Positions 35,390-46,975 of a DNA stretch of 64,000 bases are shown here, piece after piece. The position numbers were made by a program, and so were the translations under genes. The DNA lies in NCBI GenBank assembly GCA_964036295.1, contig OZ038469.1, forward strand, positions 12,333,591 through 12,397,590, read 5' to 3'. The notes under the pieces are model-generated. The model saw nothing but the letters and a program-made list of their open reading frames with translations. It was not told the DNA's origin and made no database searches. Positions within the stretch are counted from its first letter, which is position 1. Each line of letters begins with the position of its first letter. This stretch comes from Plumapathes pennacea (Eukaryota > Cnidaria > Anthozoa > Antipatharia > Myriopathidae).

Positions 35390-36190
35390 GTTAGGGCTGA
35401 TGTGGGTAAACTAGCCTGCGAGCAGGCTTTCCTTACATGCTATGGGTATACATGTGTTGAACGCCGCAAAGAATATGACTACAATGAAAACAGCATATTC
35501 GTTGCCACAGTCAATATCACACCAAATAGCCGCCGCCAAGCATCGGAACGCGTTCAGCAACTGACCCTTCGTTTTTTTTCTTACAGACCCAACGGAGCAA
35601 TGTACAGTAAACCGCTTGCGGCTATGTAGATGTCATCGATGTCCATCTACTTCTTGAGGTACGCTACTTTTGCTGTGAATCCCTTTACCAAAAGCACATT
35701 CTTAACATGTCACCGTTGCATTGTTTGATCAGCGTTGCCGCATACTTATACGCACTTAAAAGTAGATTTGTCTATAAAGACTATACATTCTTCTAATAAG
35801 AGGTATGTTTCTGTCAGGAAGAATCTAGATCATTTGATTCTTCGTCCCCAGAGGAGAATTATAATTCTTCAGAGAAGAATTATTGGTCTTCTGAGAAGAA
35901 ATGTATTAGACCCCTTCACGGATTTGATTGCATAATGGGTAATAATGGCAAATAAACTGTAAATACATTCGTTTTTCTGATCGGTGGAACTTTGGAGCAC
36001 TCCCAGATTTCAATTGCAAGCTTTCAGTGGTTCCAGATTGTGAGCAATTTTACCGCCATGTTTCTTTGTTTTTGCCCTAAATTACCCATCATGCATTCAA
36101 TCCGTTCTATGTATCATCATAAATTGCACAGTAAAGCAGTTTCTTCTGTTGGGAACAGAACAATCAGTTCAACAAACCTGTAGTTGCTTC
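35390..36190. other. Intergenic, repeat-like
   Basis: Includes a TAGCCTGCGAGCAGGCTT palindrome (about 35412) and four short GAAGAAT/ATTCTTC palindromic pieces at about 35817-35900. No gene seen. Confidence 0.4.
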
Positions 36191-36199
36191 GGTCAAAAA

Positions 36200-36720
36200 C
36201 TACAAGTGCCTACCTTGGCTGTCAGTGTTGTGAAGGTGTCTTCGTGAGTCCCATGACTTCCCATTTGAAAATTTTGTTCCTAGAAATTTATCATAATTGG
36301 TTATCATTTGGTTGTATGTATATGCCAAAAGGTGAAAGTCTGGCGAAAGTTTTAGGTTTTTAAAATTATTTTTCTTCACTTTTGGGTGAAGAGGTACCTG
36401 CTCAGACTTTTTTTTGTTACCAGTTTGCAAATACAGCAAACCTCTTATTTGATAAATAACCTTAACATTTGTAGACGCTTGCAAACTTTAAGGTTTTTGT
36501 ATTTGTCACATCGTGTGATAGAGTACTAATGTTAAAAAAAAAGAAATACAGAAACAAAAACAGAAACAACAAAGAAATAACAAAGAACGATTGACAGGGA
36601 AAGAGAGCAGAACTTGCTTTCCAAATAATCCCCGGCTCATGATGTTAAACACGAAGACATCAAATTTGCATAATGTTTGTTGAATCACACGTGCATCCAC
36701 AGCATTCAGAAGTCGCTCTG
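36200..36720 (-). repeat. Diverged copy of the 39-46 kb Mutator-like/LTR-associated repeat
   Basis: Segments matching 40.9-41.2 kb and 45.1-45.36 kb (AGCAAACCTCTTAT, AATAACCTTAAC) and 39.3-39.43 kb (TTTGTATTTGTCAC, GGGAAAGAGAGCAG) occur here, adjoining and in changed order. Confidence 0.6.
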
Positions 36721-36783
36721 TCCATCAAATTTCTCTGCAGCTTAGCAACTAACTGTATACCTTGAACACATGTGGGCAACTTT

Positions 36784-37667
36784 GGTTGTGTTTTCACTAT
36801 GACACTTTACACTAGTGTAACGCAAAAATTCCGGAAGTTCCAATGAAAACACCTGGGATGTAACTCGCATAAATTTTCATTAGTGTAAATTGCAAAGTGT
36901 TTTCACCGGGATTTTTGGGTTATAATTACCGGAAACCGAGCAAAAATACACGACCTGAAAAGATGGTGTAACGCGGTGTGTACTTAAGCGTAGCCAATTG
37001 CAGCGCTCCATTTTCTGCCAAGCTGTCAAATACTGTACACACCCAACTTTAACAAAATCAAGACGTCTTTCTCAGCGCCAAATTTCTTTGCGTTCTTGAA
37101 GAGTAGGAGTGAAGATCGCAATCAATCAAGTTCTTCGTGGCGTAAAATTGTGTCTTGTCGCATTATGTGTGGACCAACCAGTCCGCAAATGAAGTGAAAT
37201 GTATTTCTGTTGACACGAAAATGTTCACGCCACAAATTGTCCCCATACTGGTTAAGCAACATTTGCTCAAACCAAAATTGAGGTCTGAAACGAACCCATT
37301 CCGCTTTGGCTCTTCTCCGAGGCTCAACTTGTCTACATACAGATCTAAATGCCGCTATCCGCTGCCTCCGATTTTGCAGTAAATGCTGCCTTAATCGGTG
37401 AAATTGTCGCCTTCGTCGGCGCAAGCGAGCGAGACTACGAACTGCCGTGACAAGCAACAGAATTACAAACACCGCATTCTCTTCTCCCGCCATCTTTCAA
37501 AACATGTGCTTTGTAGAAAACGGAAGTGATGACAGATCATATGTCAACTTAACATTTCTGATTTCAGTGGGGAAAACAGTGGCGCGCCTACACTAGTGTT
37601 AGTTGGTCAGCAAACAAAACCCTCGAGGAAAATTACGCCAGTAAATTTCGCTAGTGAAAACACAACC
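36784..37667 (-). mobile_element. Internally deleted PIF/Harbinger-type element
   Basis: 884 bp bounded by perfect 16-bp inverted termini GGTTGTGTTTTCACTA, with further inverted copies of ACACTAGTGT inside. It encloses a single truncated transposase frame (37122-37493). Flanking 3-mers (TTT and TTG) are not identical, so a target-site duplication is not confirmed. Confidence 0.7.
37122..37493 (-). pseudogene. Truncated HARBI1-like transposase
   Basis: 123 codons with a basic N-terminus, then FWFEQMLLNQYGDNLWREHF and RVNRNTFHFICGLVGPHI. This is the segment just before the helix-turn-helix of Harbinger/HARBI1 nucleases. The frame stops there, so the HTH and the DDE nuclease are absent. Confidence 0.6.
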
Positions 37668-37938
37668 TTGAATGTGGAGTCCTGGACGGAAGGGTTTTGA
37701 ATTTCGCGGTGCAATGCGACGCATGGCTGCCCACCAAGCATATTTAATTTCTTACTTTGAAGATTATTCTTGGATTTTACTCAAAAAACAAAATTTGGAT
37801 ATTTTTGGCTTTTTACTAATTAGGAGCTGTTATCTTTGTCGCTGTTGATTTACAAGTGGCTCTGTGCTTCCTTGGGAAGTGCCCTTTTATAGAGCGCCCT
37901 CATGTTTAAGAAAAAATATATAGAGTAATATTAATACA

Positions 37939-39273
37939 CTAAGATAAAATGCTACAATAAAATAGAATATTAGACATATTCAAAAGATAGAGCTTCACAT
38001 TTAAGTTTACAATATTTGCCTGGTGCATGGTGAGGTACTCCTCACTTAAACCTGCAATGGCCATCTTGAGTTCTTCTTGCTGGCGTTCATGTATTGATTC
38101 AAATACATGCCTCATGAACTGAAGCTTGCATAGCTTTGAGACACCTGGATTTTCATGCAAGAAGGAATTCGTTTCAGCTTTCATTACACTGTTTATTGAC
38201 TTGGAGGCGTTGGTGTAACAACGTATAGGATTTCCTGTTTCGTCATCAGGTAGGCCAGCTTTTCTTCTCACTTTGGCGATCATGCATTTTTTCATCATGG
38301 TGTACTTCCCCTCCAGAAAAGCACCATACTTTAGCACATAAGACTGGCATGTCTTGTCATGTCTTCAAGATCTTGCTTTCTTGCTCAGAACATCAGGGGC
38401 ATGCAGGAAGGACCCTGCTCCCCAGCTAGTCGCACACCATCTGGTCATTTATCCGCGATGAGAAGTGCCTCATACATGCCCGTTTGATGTTTCCCAGTGT
38501 CAATTCCTCGTAGTCGTATGGCACAAATTCTCTTGGGCCAGCTCTAGTGTATTTTTGTGCTTTGCCTGAGACTTCGGAACTCAGACACTTCACTATCGCC
38601 TCCTCTTTCTCCAAAATAGTGTTTGAGATTCTTTTCTTTTTACCTGCTCTCTTGTCTTTCATGTTAGCCTGGAAGTTTCTCCAGGCAGCAGCCATGTGTC
38701 ATAAAAAAATCGAGGTTTTTAGCGTTGAGGACTTATCAGTCACTACTGAAGAGCTGAAATCATGGCTGTGAACTCTGACAATTGTTGCCTCATTATATCC
38801 AAGCCTTGAACAATCAGTATTACACTCACCTGTAAAAATAACTCACCGAACAATATTGAGCAATGTTTAAATGCAAAGTTTTTTTGTGAAAGCTTTAACC
38901 AAAACCTCTTCCTCTTGTGGCGTAATTGTTTATAAGTTTTCAATCGCCTTGCTTCGCCGCCTTGTTTATTATCGCAGCTTTTCTCACCATTCAGTGAAAT
39001 ATACAATTTATGATGGAGATCAAAGTAAAACCACTCTTTGCCTTTTGCATCCATATTTTCCAAAATCCATTCTAATTGCCTGCATCTTTTGGATAAGGCC
39101 TCCGTCGTGTTCGAAGCCCAGTATTGAGAAGATAAAACCCATTTCGCCACAAGTTCTGGGGGACACCCGTTACCAACAAGAAAAGTGATTTGGAATGTTC
39201 CCGTATCTGTCAGCGGTTTCAACCAAAATAACTGCTTGATCCACAAAGGCCAGCTGCGCAAAGGATAAAACAC
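37939..39273 (-). pseudogene. Probable Mutator-like transposase, copy 1 (broken)
   Basis: Minus-strand frames in order: 39273-38743 (PLTDTGTFQITFLVGNGCPP, EWILENMDAKGKEWFYFDL), 38695-38426 (EFVPYDYEELTLGNIKRACM) and 38337-37939 (YTNASKSINSVMKAE, FMRHVFESIHERQQEELKMA). The last part resembles the region after the catalytic domain of MULE transposases (N-x-SES-x-N, then a conserved helix). The catalytic core is not visible, so parts were deleted. The first frame shares a domain with 56740-56258. Family call is inference. Confidence 0.45.
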
Positions 39274-39280
39274 TTCACAA

Positions 39281-41621
39281 GCTCACAGGTCACTCACTGA
39301 GCACGTTTTGTATTTGTCACACCGTGTGATAGGGTACCAATGTTAAAAAAACACAGACTGAAACAATAAAGAAATAACAAAGAACAGTTGATGGGGAAAG
39401 AGAGCAGAATTTGCTTTCCAAATTATCCCCCTCGTGATGTTAAGAAAAAATATATAGAGTAATTAATACACTAAGATGAAATACTACAATAAAATAGAAT
39501 ATTAGACATTCAAAAGATAGAGATTCACATTTTAGGTTTACAATATTTGCCTGGTGCATGGTGGACAAAAAGTGAATTTTTTTTTTGCCTGGTACCTTTT
39601 CTTTTGAAGGAATTTGCACTTTTGCAAGTGGTGGATCAGTGAATTATCTGGGAAGTATGATTCATGGGTTGTACCACATTTTTCCCAGAGCGTTTCCTCC
39701 TTAATATTTAAACCTTTTTCAGAAATCATTAAGTGAGGCCCACTTATCCACACAAACTCCTCCAGCTCAGGTCACTCCATAGCAATCTTGATCAAATTGC
39801 TCAGGCACTTTGCACTCAGCTCGTTCACCTTTCTGATGAATGCTTGTCGTTCCTGTTCGTTCCAGTCGAACCAAACTCTGACAGGAGCTTGAAGATGACT
39901 TGCATAGGAGGATAGTTGGTACTCCTCACTTAAACCTACACTGGCCATCTTGAGTTCTTCTTGCTGGCGTTCATGTATTGATTCAAATACATGCCTCGTG
40001 AACTGAAGCTTGCGTAGCTTCAAGACACCTGGGTTTTAATGCAAAAAGGAATTCTTTTCAGCTTTCATTGCACTGTTTATTGACTCGGAGGTGTTAGTGT
40101 AACAACGTGCAGGATTTCCCGTTTTGTCATCGGGTAGGCCAGCTTATATTCTCACTTTGGCGATCATGCATTTTTTCATCATGGTGTACTTCCCCTTCAG
40201 AAAAGCACCATACTTTGGCACATAAGACTGGCACGTCTTGTTCAAGATCCTGCTTTCTTGCTCATCCATTTCAATTTTAGCAGCGTTCAATCGTTGTCTC
40301 AAGTCTCTTTTGTCCTTTGCATTAAGAATTCCCTGCCTTTTGTCCTTTACACTAAAAGTTCTTTAGATGAAAAAAATTTGGTCAGAGGGATCTTTGATGC
40401 CAATCGCCCTCAACCTCTCCTTGCAATTTCCCTCCAAGTGCAGGCATGGGTTGTTAAACCTCATTGTATCTTTTAAAACTTTGAGGTCCATAACCATTTG
40501 AGGTAATGAATACATGTCGATTGAAAATGTCACACTCTGGTGTGTGAATAGTGGGGTACAGGATGCTTCAGGCTTCACAAAAATTGATGTCAATTTGTCT
40601 TATTTTATGGTGACACACAACTCTATTAATCAAACTATTTCCTCTCTTCATTAGTTAGTGACAGAAATTTAAAGTCAGGATTGTATGTCAACAGATATGT
40701 TTTCTGCTACATTAATCTCAACAACTTCAAGGGTAGTTGTCTACCCTAGAGGTGTTCTGCTGTATCAAAGTACCCAGCAACCTTTACCTGGCTTCCTCCA
40801 AAGAGCTGCTGCTATCTTGTAGCTCAGTTGGAATTAGGCAGACTCTGTCTTCCGTTATACATTATACATACATGTTATACATGTTATAGTAATTATGGCT
40901 AAAGTAGAGAATACCTGTCCTTCAAGGTCCGACTTCCTATTTGATAATTTTGTCCCTGAAAATTTCAACACAAATTGTTTATCATTTATCTGTATGTATA
41001 TGTCAGGAGGGCTGCTTGTCTGGTAAAAATTTTGGGTTCTTAATTTTTCTTCACTTTTGGATGAAGAGAGATTTATTTTATTTCCAATTTTGCAAATGCA
41101 GCAAACCTCTTATCCAATAAATAACCTTAACATTATTTTGTAGGCACTCGCAAGTTCAAGTTTTTTGTATTTTTCACACTGTGTGATAAAATACCAATAG
41201 AAAAAAAACAAAGTGCAGGCTTCATCACTAAAGTGAAGATTGCCTTAACGTGCAAACTTCTCCACATCTGCAGCATTCCAGTCCCATAAAGCAAACAGTC
41301 TGGCTCTGAAGGTAGATAACATCAGGGATATAGTGGCAGCTTTCCAAAAGTCATAGAAGCACATTCATTGTTAGATTGCTGTCTTGTGACCATTGGAATA
41401 AATCAAACAGGCCCAGCACCTTCCTTCCATGGTTCATGACTCCAATCAGGTGCATCTGAAGCCTCCATGCTGATTCATATGACTTTGCCCAGCGTCTGAG
41501 GCTGGATTTCTCCACTGATTCCTTGTTTGAAGACATGATACGTTGCATCTAATACATATTGTACGAGACATCATGCAGTAGCTAATATAAAAAAATGACA
41601 AACATTGGTTGTGCAAATATA
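39281..41621 (-). repeat. Direct repeat, left copy, with degenerate Mutator-like transposase tail
   Basis: About 2.34 kb, closely similar to 43451-45832. Minus-strand frames 40593-39538 encode the same transposase tail as copy 1 with stops and frameshifts: YTNTSESINSAMKAEK, then VRVWFDWNEQERQAFIRK, then WISGPHLMISEKGLN. 41548-41351 encodes KSSLRRWAKSYESAWRLQM. Confidence 0.7.
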
Positions 41622-43450
41622 AAATGTTGCAGTATCTTGCTGTTAAGGGTCAGTTTGAAGGAGTCTTGATCCACAGTCAATCTGCAGCCGTGTTTCTGAA
41701 TGAAATCCATACTGAGTTTCCCATCTGGCTCTATATCAGCAATCCAGACCTCGTGTTGCACTGCTACTCCTCCTGTTGTAACACTAAACAGTCCTCAGCC
41801 AAGGAATGGCAATGACCGTCTGTCAGCTAGGGACATGTCTGTGTTTACTTGGTCCAACGTTGGCTGTTTTGAAGGGGAAATCCTCCGAAGCACACTTGGT
41901 TTCAGGATTGTCATATCGTTTCCCTGCAGCTGTTGGTTGCCCACAATGCAGTTGCGTTGAAAGTGGTCGAGGGCTCCACATGCGTGGCGGCCCGTGTAGC
42001 CAGATGGCGGTCTCCTGTTGCAAGGTCTCTCGTGTGGTCATGTGGTACCAGTCCAACTCTTATCAGCTAGAGCTTTGAGTTCTTCCTGTATGCCTTCACT
42101 GTGACCTTCTGAGTCCGTGTGTGTGGTCATCACAAGCTCTTCCTTCTTTGGTGCTCATGCACCTCGTCTTTGTCTGTCAGCTATTTGGAATGCTTCCAGC
42201 TCTGATGCCACAGTGAGAGCCTCTCTCAGGGACTTCGGTCTGGCTTGGTGAATTTTCCGCCTCGCGTTGCTTTCTGGGAGGGCGTCCAGGAAGTGGTCCC
42301 TTCCCAGGGTTTCTCTCAAGCCCGCTGAGGCATCTGGGTATGCCTGTCTGGTTAGCCGCCTGATTGCCTGGGCCAACTTGGGGAGAGTCTCTCCTTTCTT
42401 CCTCATGCAGCTCCGAAGTTGCGCTTGGTACATCTCCATTTGGTTTTCCGAGCCAAATCTACAATCCAGGGCTGCAACCAGCACATGAAGGTCAGTTCTC
42501 TGGGCCAGGCCCAGGTCCCCCAGGATTCCTTGTGCTGGGCCCTTGAGACTTGCCGCTAGGTAAATCGCTGTAGTTCTTGGATCCCAGCCATTAAGGTCTG
42601 CCACTAAGTCGAACTGGGCCTTGTAATCTTCCCAGGACCCGGATCCATCATATGATGTTGGCTTTATTGATGGCTTGTTGTAGACCCAGGGAGTGTGGTC
42701 TTGCCAGCGAGGGTTGTTGATTGCTGCCTGCTATTTCATCCAGTCGAGTGAGGACTCGCATGAGTTCGTCATCTGTTTCTTCTTCTTCACAACAGTTGGC
42801 TTCCGGTTCAGTTCTTCTCTTCTGCTGTTGTGAGGAGACATCACAGGTGCCTGTGATGTTGGCTCTTCTACTGCCAAGTTATATTTGTTTGAGCGGCGAA
42901 AGGGTACCGGTGTCAGGAGACTGGGCACCACCGCGAGGCACTTGAGACAACAAAGGCAGCTGCATTTGCCAATGAGATTTCCATCTCTTGCCAAACCTGG
43001 CTGAGTTCTTCTCCATTTCTCTCCTGCTTACATTCCATCCCCTGAATTTTTGTACCAATTTTGTCAACTGTCTCGAAGAGTTTGTCGTTTTGTTTTTGGA
43101 GTCGCTGTTCCATCGAGTTGAGTCCATGTTCGAGACACGGCAAGGTTTTGCTCAGTGTTCTCAAAGTTTCTCTTTTGATGGAGCTGGCCGATCCATAGCC
43201 AGTCTCTACTGGTGTTGAGAGCCTCCATCGTGAAGGTATTTCCCTCTTCTCGTGTTCATCTTCCTCATGATCACGAGTTCTCTCCTTGAACATACCCGCG
43301 GGTTCCAACTGGACCTCGTGTTTGGCAATCTTCTTTACGTACAAATTCAGGACTTAATTATAATTACCTATCCTTCGCTTGTTGGTCTTACTAAGATCCA
43401 CCCAGCTGCCGCCAATGTAACGTTCGCCAAGGGCACAGAGTAGAACAAAC
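41622..43450 (-). mobile_element. Ty3/gypsy-type LTR retroelement fragment: gag and protease part
   Basis: On the minus strand a primer-binding-site-like TTGGCGGCAGCTGGG follows GAACGTTACA near 43.41 kb. A coiled-coil-like gag start lies at 43344-42913 (LNSMEQRLQKQNDKLFETVD). A capsid-like frame lies at 42604-42155 (YLAASLKGPAQGILGDL, RCMRKKGETLPKLAQAI-type). A decayed zinc knuckle (CGALDHFQRNC) is near 41.96 kb. A protease-like piece near 41.72 kb reads ADIEPDGKLSMDFIQKHGC. No reverse transcriptase or integrase remains. Confidence 0.65.
42155..42604 (-). pseudogene. Gypsy gag capsid fragment
   Basis: 149 codons, helical, with AIYLAASLKGPAQGILGD, LRSCMRKKGETLPKLAQAI and DHFLDALPESNARRKI, the characteristic capsid pattern of Ty3/gypsy gag proteins of animals. 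It is separated by frameshifts from the N-terminal part upstream and the protease downstream. Confidence 0.7.
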
Positions 43451-45832
43451 TCACAGGTCACTCACTGAACACGTTTTGTATTTGTCACATCGTGTGATAG
43501 AGTACCAATGTTAAAAAAAACAGACTGAAACAACAAAGAAATAACAAAGAACAATTGACGGGGAAAGAGAGCAGAATTTGCTTTCCAAATTATCCCCCTC
43601 GTGATGTTAAGAAAAAATATATAGAGTAATTAATACACAAAGATGAAATACTACAATAAAATAGAATATTAGACATATTCAAAAGATAGAGATTCACATT
43701 TTAGGTTTACAATATTTGCCTGGTGCATGGTGGACAAAAAGTGAATTTTCTTTTTGCCTGGTACCTTTTCTTTTGAAGGAGTGTGCACTTTTGCAAGTGG
43801 TGGATCAGTGAATTATCTGGGAAGTATGATTCATGGGTTGTACCACATTTTTCCCAGAGCGTTTCCTCCTTAATATTTAAACCTTTTTCATGAATACCTT
43901 TTTCAGAAATCATTAAGTGAGGCCCACTTATCCACACAAACTCCTCCAGCTCAGGTCACTCCATAGCAATCTTGATCAAATTGCTCTGGTACTTTGCACT
44001 CAGCTCGTTCACCTTTCTGATGAATGCTTGTCGTTCCTGTTCGTTCCAGTTGAACCAAACTCTGACAGGAGCTTGAAGATGACTTGCATAGGAGGATAGT
44101 TAGTACTCCTCACTTAAACCTGTACTGGCCATCTTGAGTTCTTCTTGCTGGCATTCATGTATTGATTCAAATACATGCCTCGTGAACTGAAGCTTGCATA
44201 GCTTCGAGACACCTGGGTTTTCACGCAAGAAGGAATTCTTTTCAGCTTTCATTGCACTGTTTATTGACTCTGAGGTGTCAGTGTAACAATGTACAGGATT
44301 TCCCGTTTCGTCATCGGGTAGGCCAGCTTTTCTTCTCACTTTGGCGATCATGCATTTTTTCATCATGGTGTACTTCCCCTCCAGAAAAGCACCATACTTT
44401 GGCACATAAGACTGGCATGTCTTGTTCAAGATCCTGCTTTCTTGCTCATCCATTTCAAGTTTAGAAGCGTTCAATCGTTGTCTCAAGTCTCTTTTGTCCT
44501 TTGCATCAAGAATTCCCTGCCTTTTGCCCTTTACGCTAAAATCTTTGATGCCAATCGCCCTCAACCTCTCTTTGCAACTTCCCTCCAAGTGCAGGCATGG
44601 GTTGTTAAATCTCATTGTATCTTTTAAAGATTTGAGGTCCATAACCATTTGAGGTAATGAATACATGTTGATTTACAAAGATATCGTTTGAAAATGTCAC
44701 ACTCCGGTGTGTGAATAGTGGGGTACAGGATGCTTCAGGCTTCACAAAAATTGATGTCAATTTGTCTTATTTTATGGTGACACACAACTCTATTAATCAA
44801 ACTATTTCCTCTCTTCATTAGTTAGTGACAGAAATTTAAAGTCAGAATTGTATGTCAACAGATATGTTTTTTGCTACATTAATCTCAACAACTTCAAGGG
44901 TAGTTGTCTACCCTAGAGGTGTTTTGCTGTATCAAAGTACCCAGCAACCTTCACCTGGCTTCGAAAAGATCCTCCAAAGAGCTGCTGTCTTGTAGCTCAG
45001 TTGGAATTAGGCAGACTCTGTCTTCCATTATACATTATACATTATACATACATGTTATAGTAATTACGGCTAAAGTAGAGAATACCTGTCCTTCAAGGTT
45101 CGACTTCCTATTTGATAATTTTGTCCCTGAAAATTTCAACACAAATTGTTTATCATTTATCTGTATGTATATGTCAGGAGGGCTGCTTGTCTGGTAAAAA
45201 TTTTGGGTTCTTAATTTTTCTTCACTTTTGGGTGAAGAGAGATTTTATATCCAATTTTGCAAATACAGCAAACCTCTTATCCAATAAATAACCTTAACAT
45301 TATTTTGTAGGCACTCGCAAGTTCAAGTTTTTTGTATTTTTCACACCGTGTGATAAAATACCAATAGAAAAAAACAAAGTGCAGGCTTCATCACTAAAGT
45401 GAAGATTGCCTTAACGTGCAAACTTCTCCACATCTGCAGCATTCCAGTCCCATAAAGCAAACAGTCTGGCTTTGAAGGTAGATAACATCAGTGATATAGT
45501 GGCAGCTTTCCAAAAGTCATAGAAGCACATTCATTGTTAGATTGCTGTCTTGTGACCATTGGAATAAATCAAACAGGCCCAGCACCTCTCTTCCATAGTT
45601 TAAGACTCCGATCAGGTGCGTCTGAAGCCTCCATGCTGATTCATATGACTTTGCCCAGCGTCTGAGGCTGGATTTCTCCACTGATTTCTCGTTTAAAAAC
45701 ACTGTTCAAGTATTCAGTCACACTACTCAGTTGTCCGACTGGTGATTGATATGTTGCATCTAATACATATTGTACGAGGCATCACGCAATAGCTAATATA
45801 TAAAAAAATTACAAACATTGGTTGTGCAAATA
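43451..45832 (-). repeat. Direct repeat, right copy, with Mutator-like transposase tail
   Basis: Similar to 39281-41621 over its length, with a 44-bp extra segment at about 45703-45746. It retains a better frame: 44666-44100 has KRQGILDAKDKRDLRQRLNA, YGAFLEGKYTMMKKCMIAK and CYTDTSESINSAMKAEK, and 43937-43707 has WISGPHLMISEKG, TTHESYFPDNSLIHHLQKC. It is probably the most intact of the three transposase tails. Confidence 0.7.
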
Positions 45833-46234
45833 CTTTTCCAAAACGTGGCAGCTTCTTGTAACCTTTTTCATCCTTGTATTAAAAGTGGTCACATACTCTT
45901 GATATGCTGCAATGTTTTGCGTTTATGACCAGTACACGAAGGAAATAATAGAAGGAAACCCCCTAATGATGAACAATAACAATCTTGGCACTTGTGTCTG
46001 AGCATACCGAACATTGACAAAGAGCAATGTACAAGATTACTGCCAAGTAATCAGCCTTGGAAATCAGGAAAATTTGAAAGATTAGTTCTCATGTTCCAAG
46101 CAGACTTGTTGTTTGGCTATTGTTTAGCAAAGTATACTCAAAGGTGGTAGGATGCAGACTTATTCGTGAGTACACATTAATCTACTGTCGAAAACGTATA
46201 TCAACGGTCACACACACATCAGGCGGGCCTGGGA
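45833..46234. other. Repeat-flanked AT-rich region
   Basis: No ORF recognised. Some short segments recur at about 53.55 kb (TGTTTAGCAAAGTATACTCA). Confidence 0.35.
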
Positions 46235-46672
46235 CTAGGCTCCAAAACGTGACAACAAGGAGCCGTGCTGCGCTAGCGGCGTAGCGGTGGCGAGGCAAAC
46301 AGCGGGTACAAAACTGGGGAAAATCACGGAAGACTCACCTCCGACAACACCTGAAGAAGCTAGCGGGGCTGTACATGAGTGGGCTGGACCAGATGCGACG
46401 GGATTGGGCACCGAGCCGGCCGCTTGACCGACGGGCTGGGACGATGGCTGGGACGCCAACAGGGCTTGTTGCACTGCCGCCTGGACAATGGGTTGGAGAA
46501 CCGCTTGGAGGTTCAACTGGGCGACGACCGGCTGGTACGCTCGTGGCTGAGAAGTCGAGACCGGGACACGGCCGGCGGCGAGACTCGAAGGGAACGGCGG
46601 CGCGACCGTGGACGCCTGAGTACTGGCCGGTGGCGTGTTCGGAGGGGTACTCGTTGAGTTAGTCGACGCCAT
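46235..46672 (-). CDS. Gln/Pro/Ser-rich open frame, probably retroelement-derived
   Basis: From ATG at 46672 (ATGGCGTCGACTAACTC). Encodes MASTNSTSTPPNTPPAS, a Gln/Ala-rich helix (LQAVLQPIVQAAVQQALLA) and PSFVPAVCLATATP. GC content is clearly above the surroundings. It resembles the first ORF of tyrosine-recombinase (DIRS-type) retroelements seen in coral genomes, from memory only. A GTGAGT donor-like site at about 46339 (minus) could instead make it a first exon. Confidence 0.4.
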   Translation of the reverse strand: MASTNSTSTPPNTPPASTQASTVAPPFPSSLAAGRVPVSTSQPRAYQPVVAQLNLQAVLQPIVQAAVQQALLASQPSSQPVGQAAGSVPNPVASGPAHSCTAPLASSGVVGGESSVIFPSFVPAVCLATATPLAQHGSLLSRFGA

Positions 46673-46975
46673 AGCAAAGAGAACGGCGGTACGGTGGCGA
46701 AACTGTGAATGCAAGGGCGGACCACCCCTCGTACCCTAGGTGGTCAGCGGTAACCCGCTCTATTATCCATTAACTTATGTCAACTACTTGACTCCATTAT
46801 TCAGGCAGGCCACTTGACGATCAATATATCAAACCATTCTTAACCCTTTCGGTGAGTGTTCAAGAGTGTTCAACTTCAAATTTCTGTTTTAGTTACTACA
46901 AACATCACTCGTACATTTCCTTTATAAATGTGGGCTGTTAATTGCCTCCAACAAAGATAGTGTAAGGGTTAAGCA

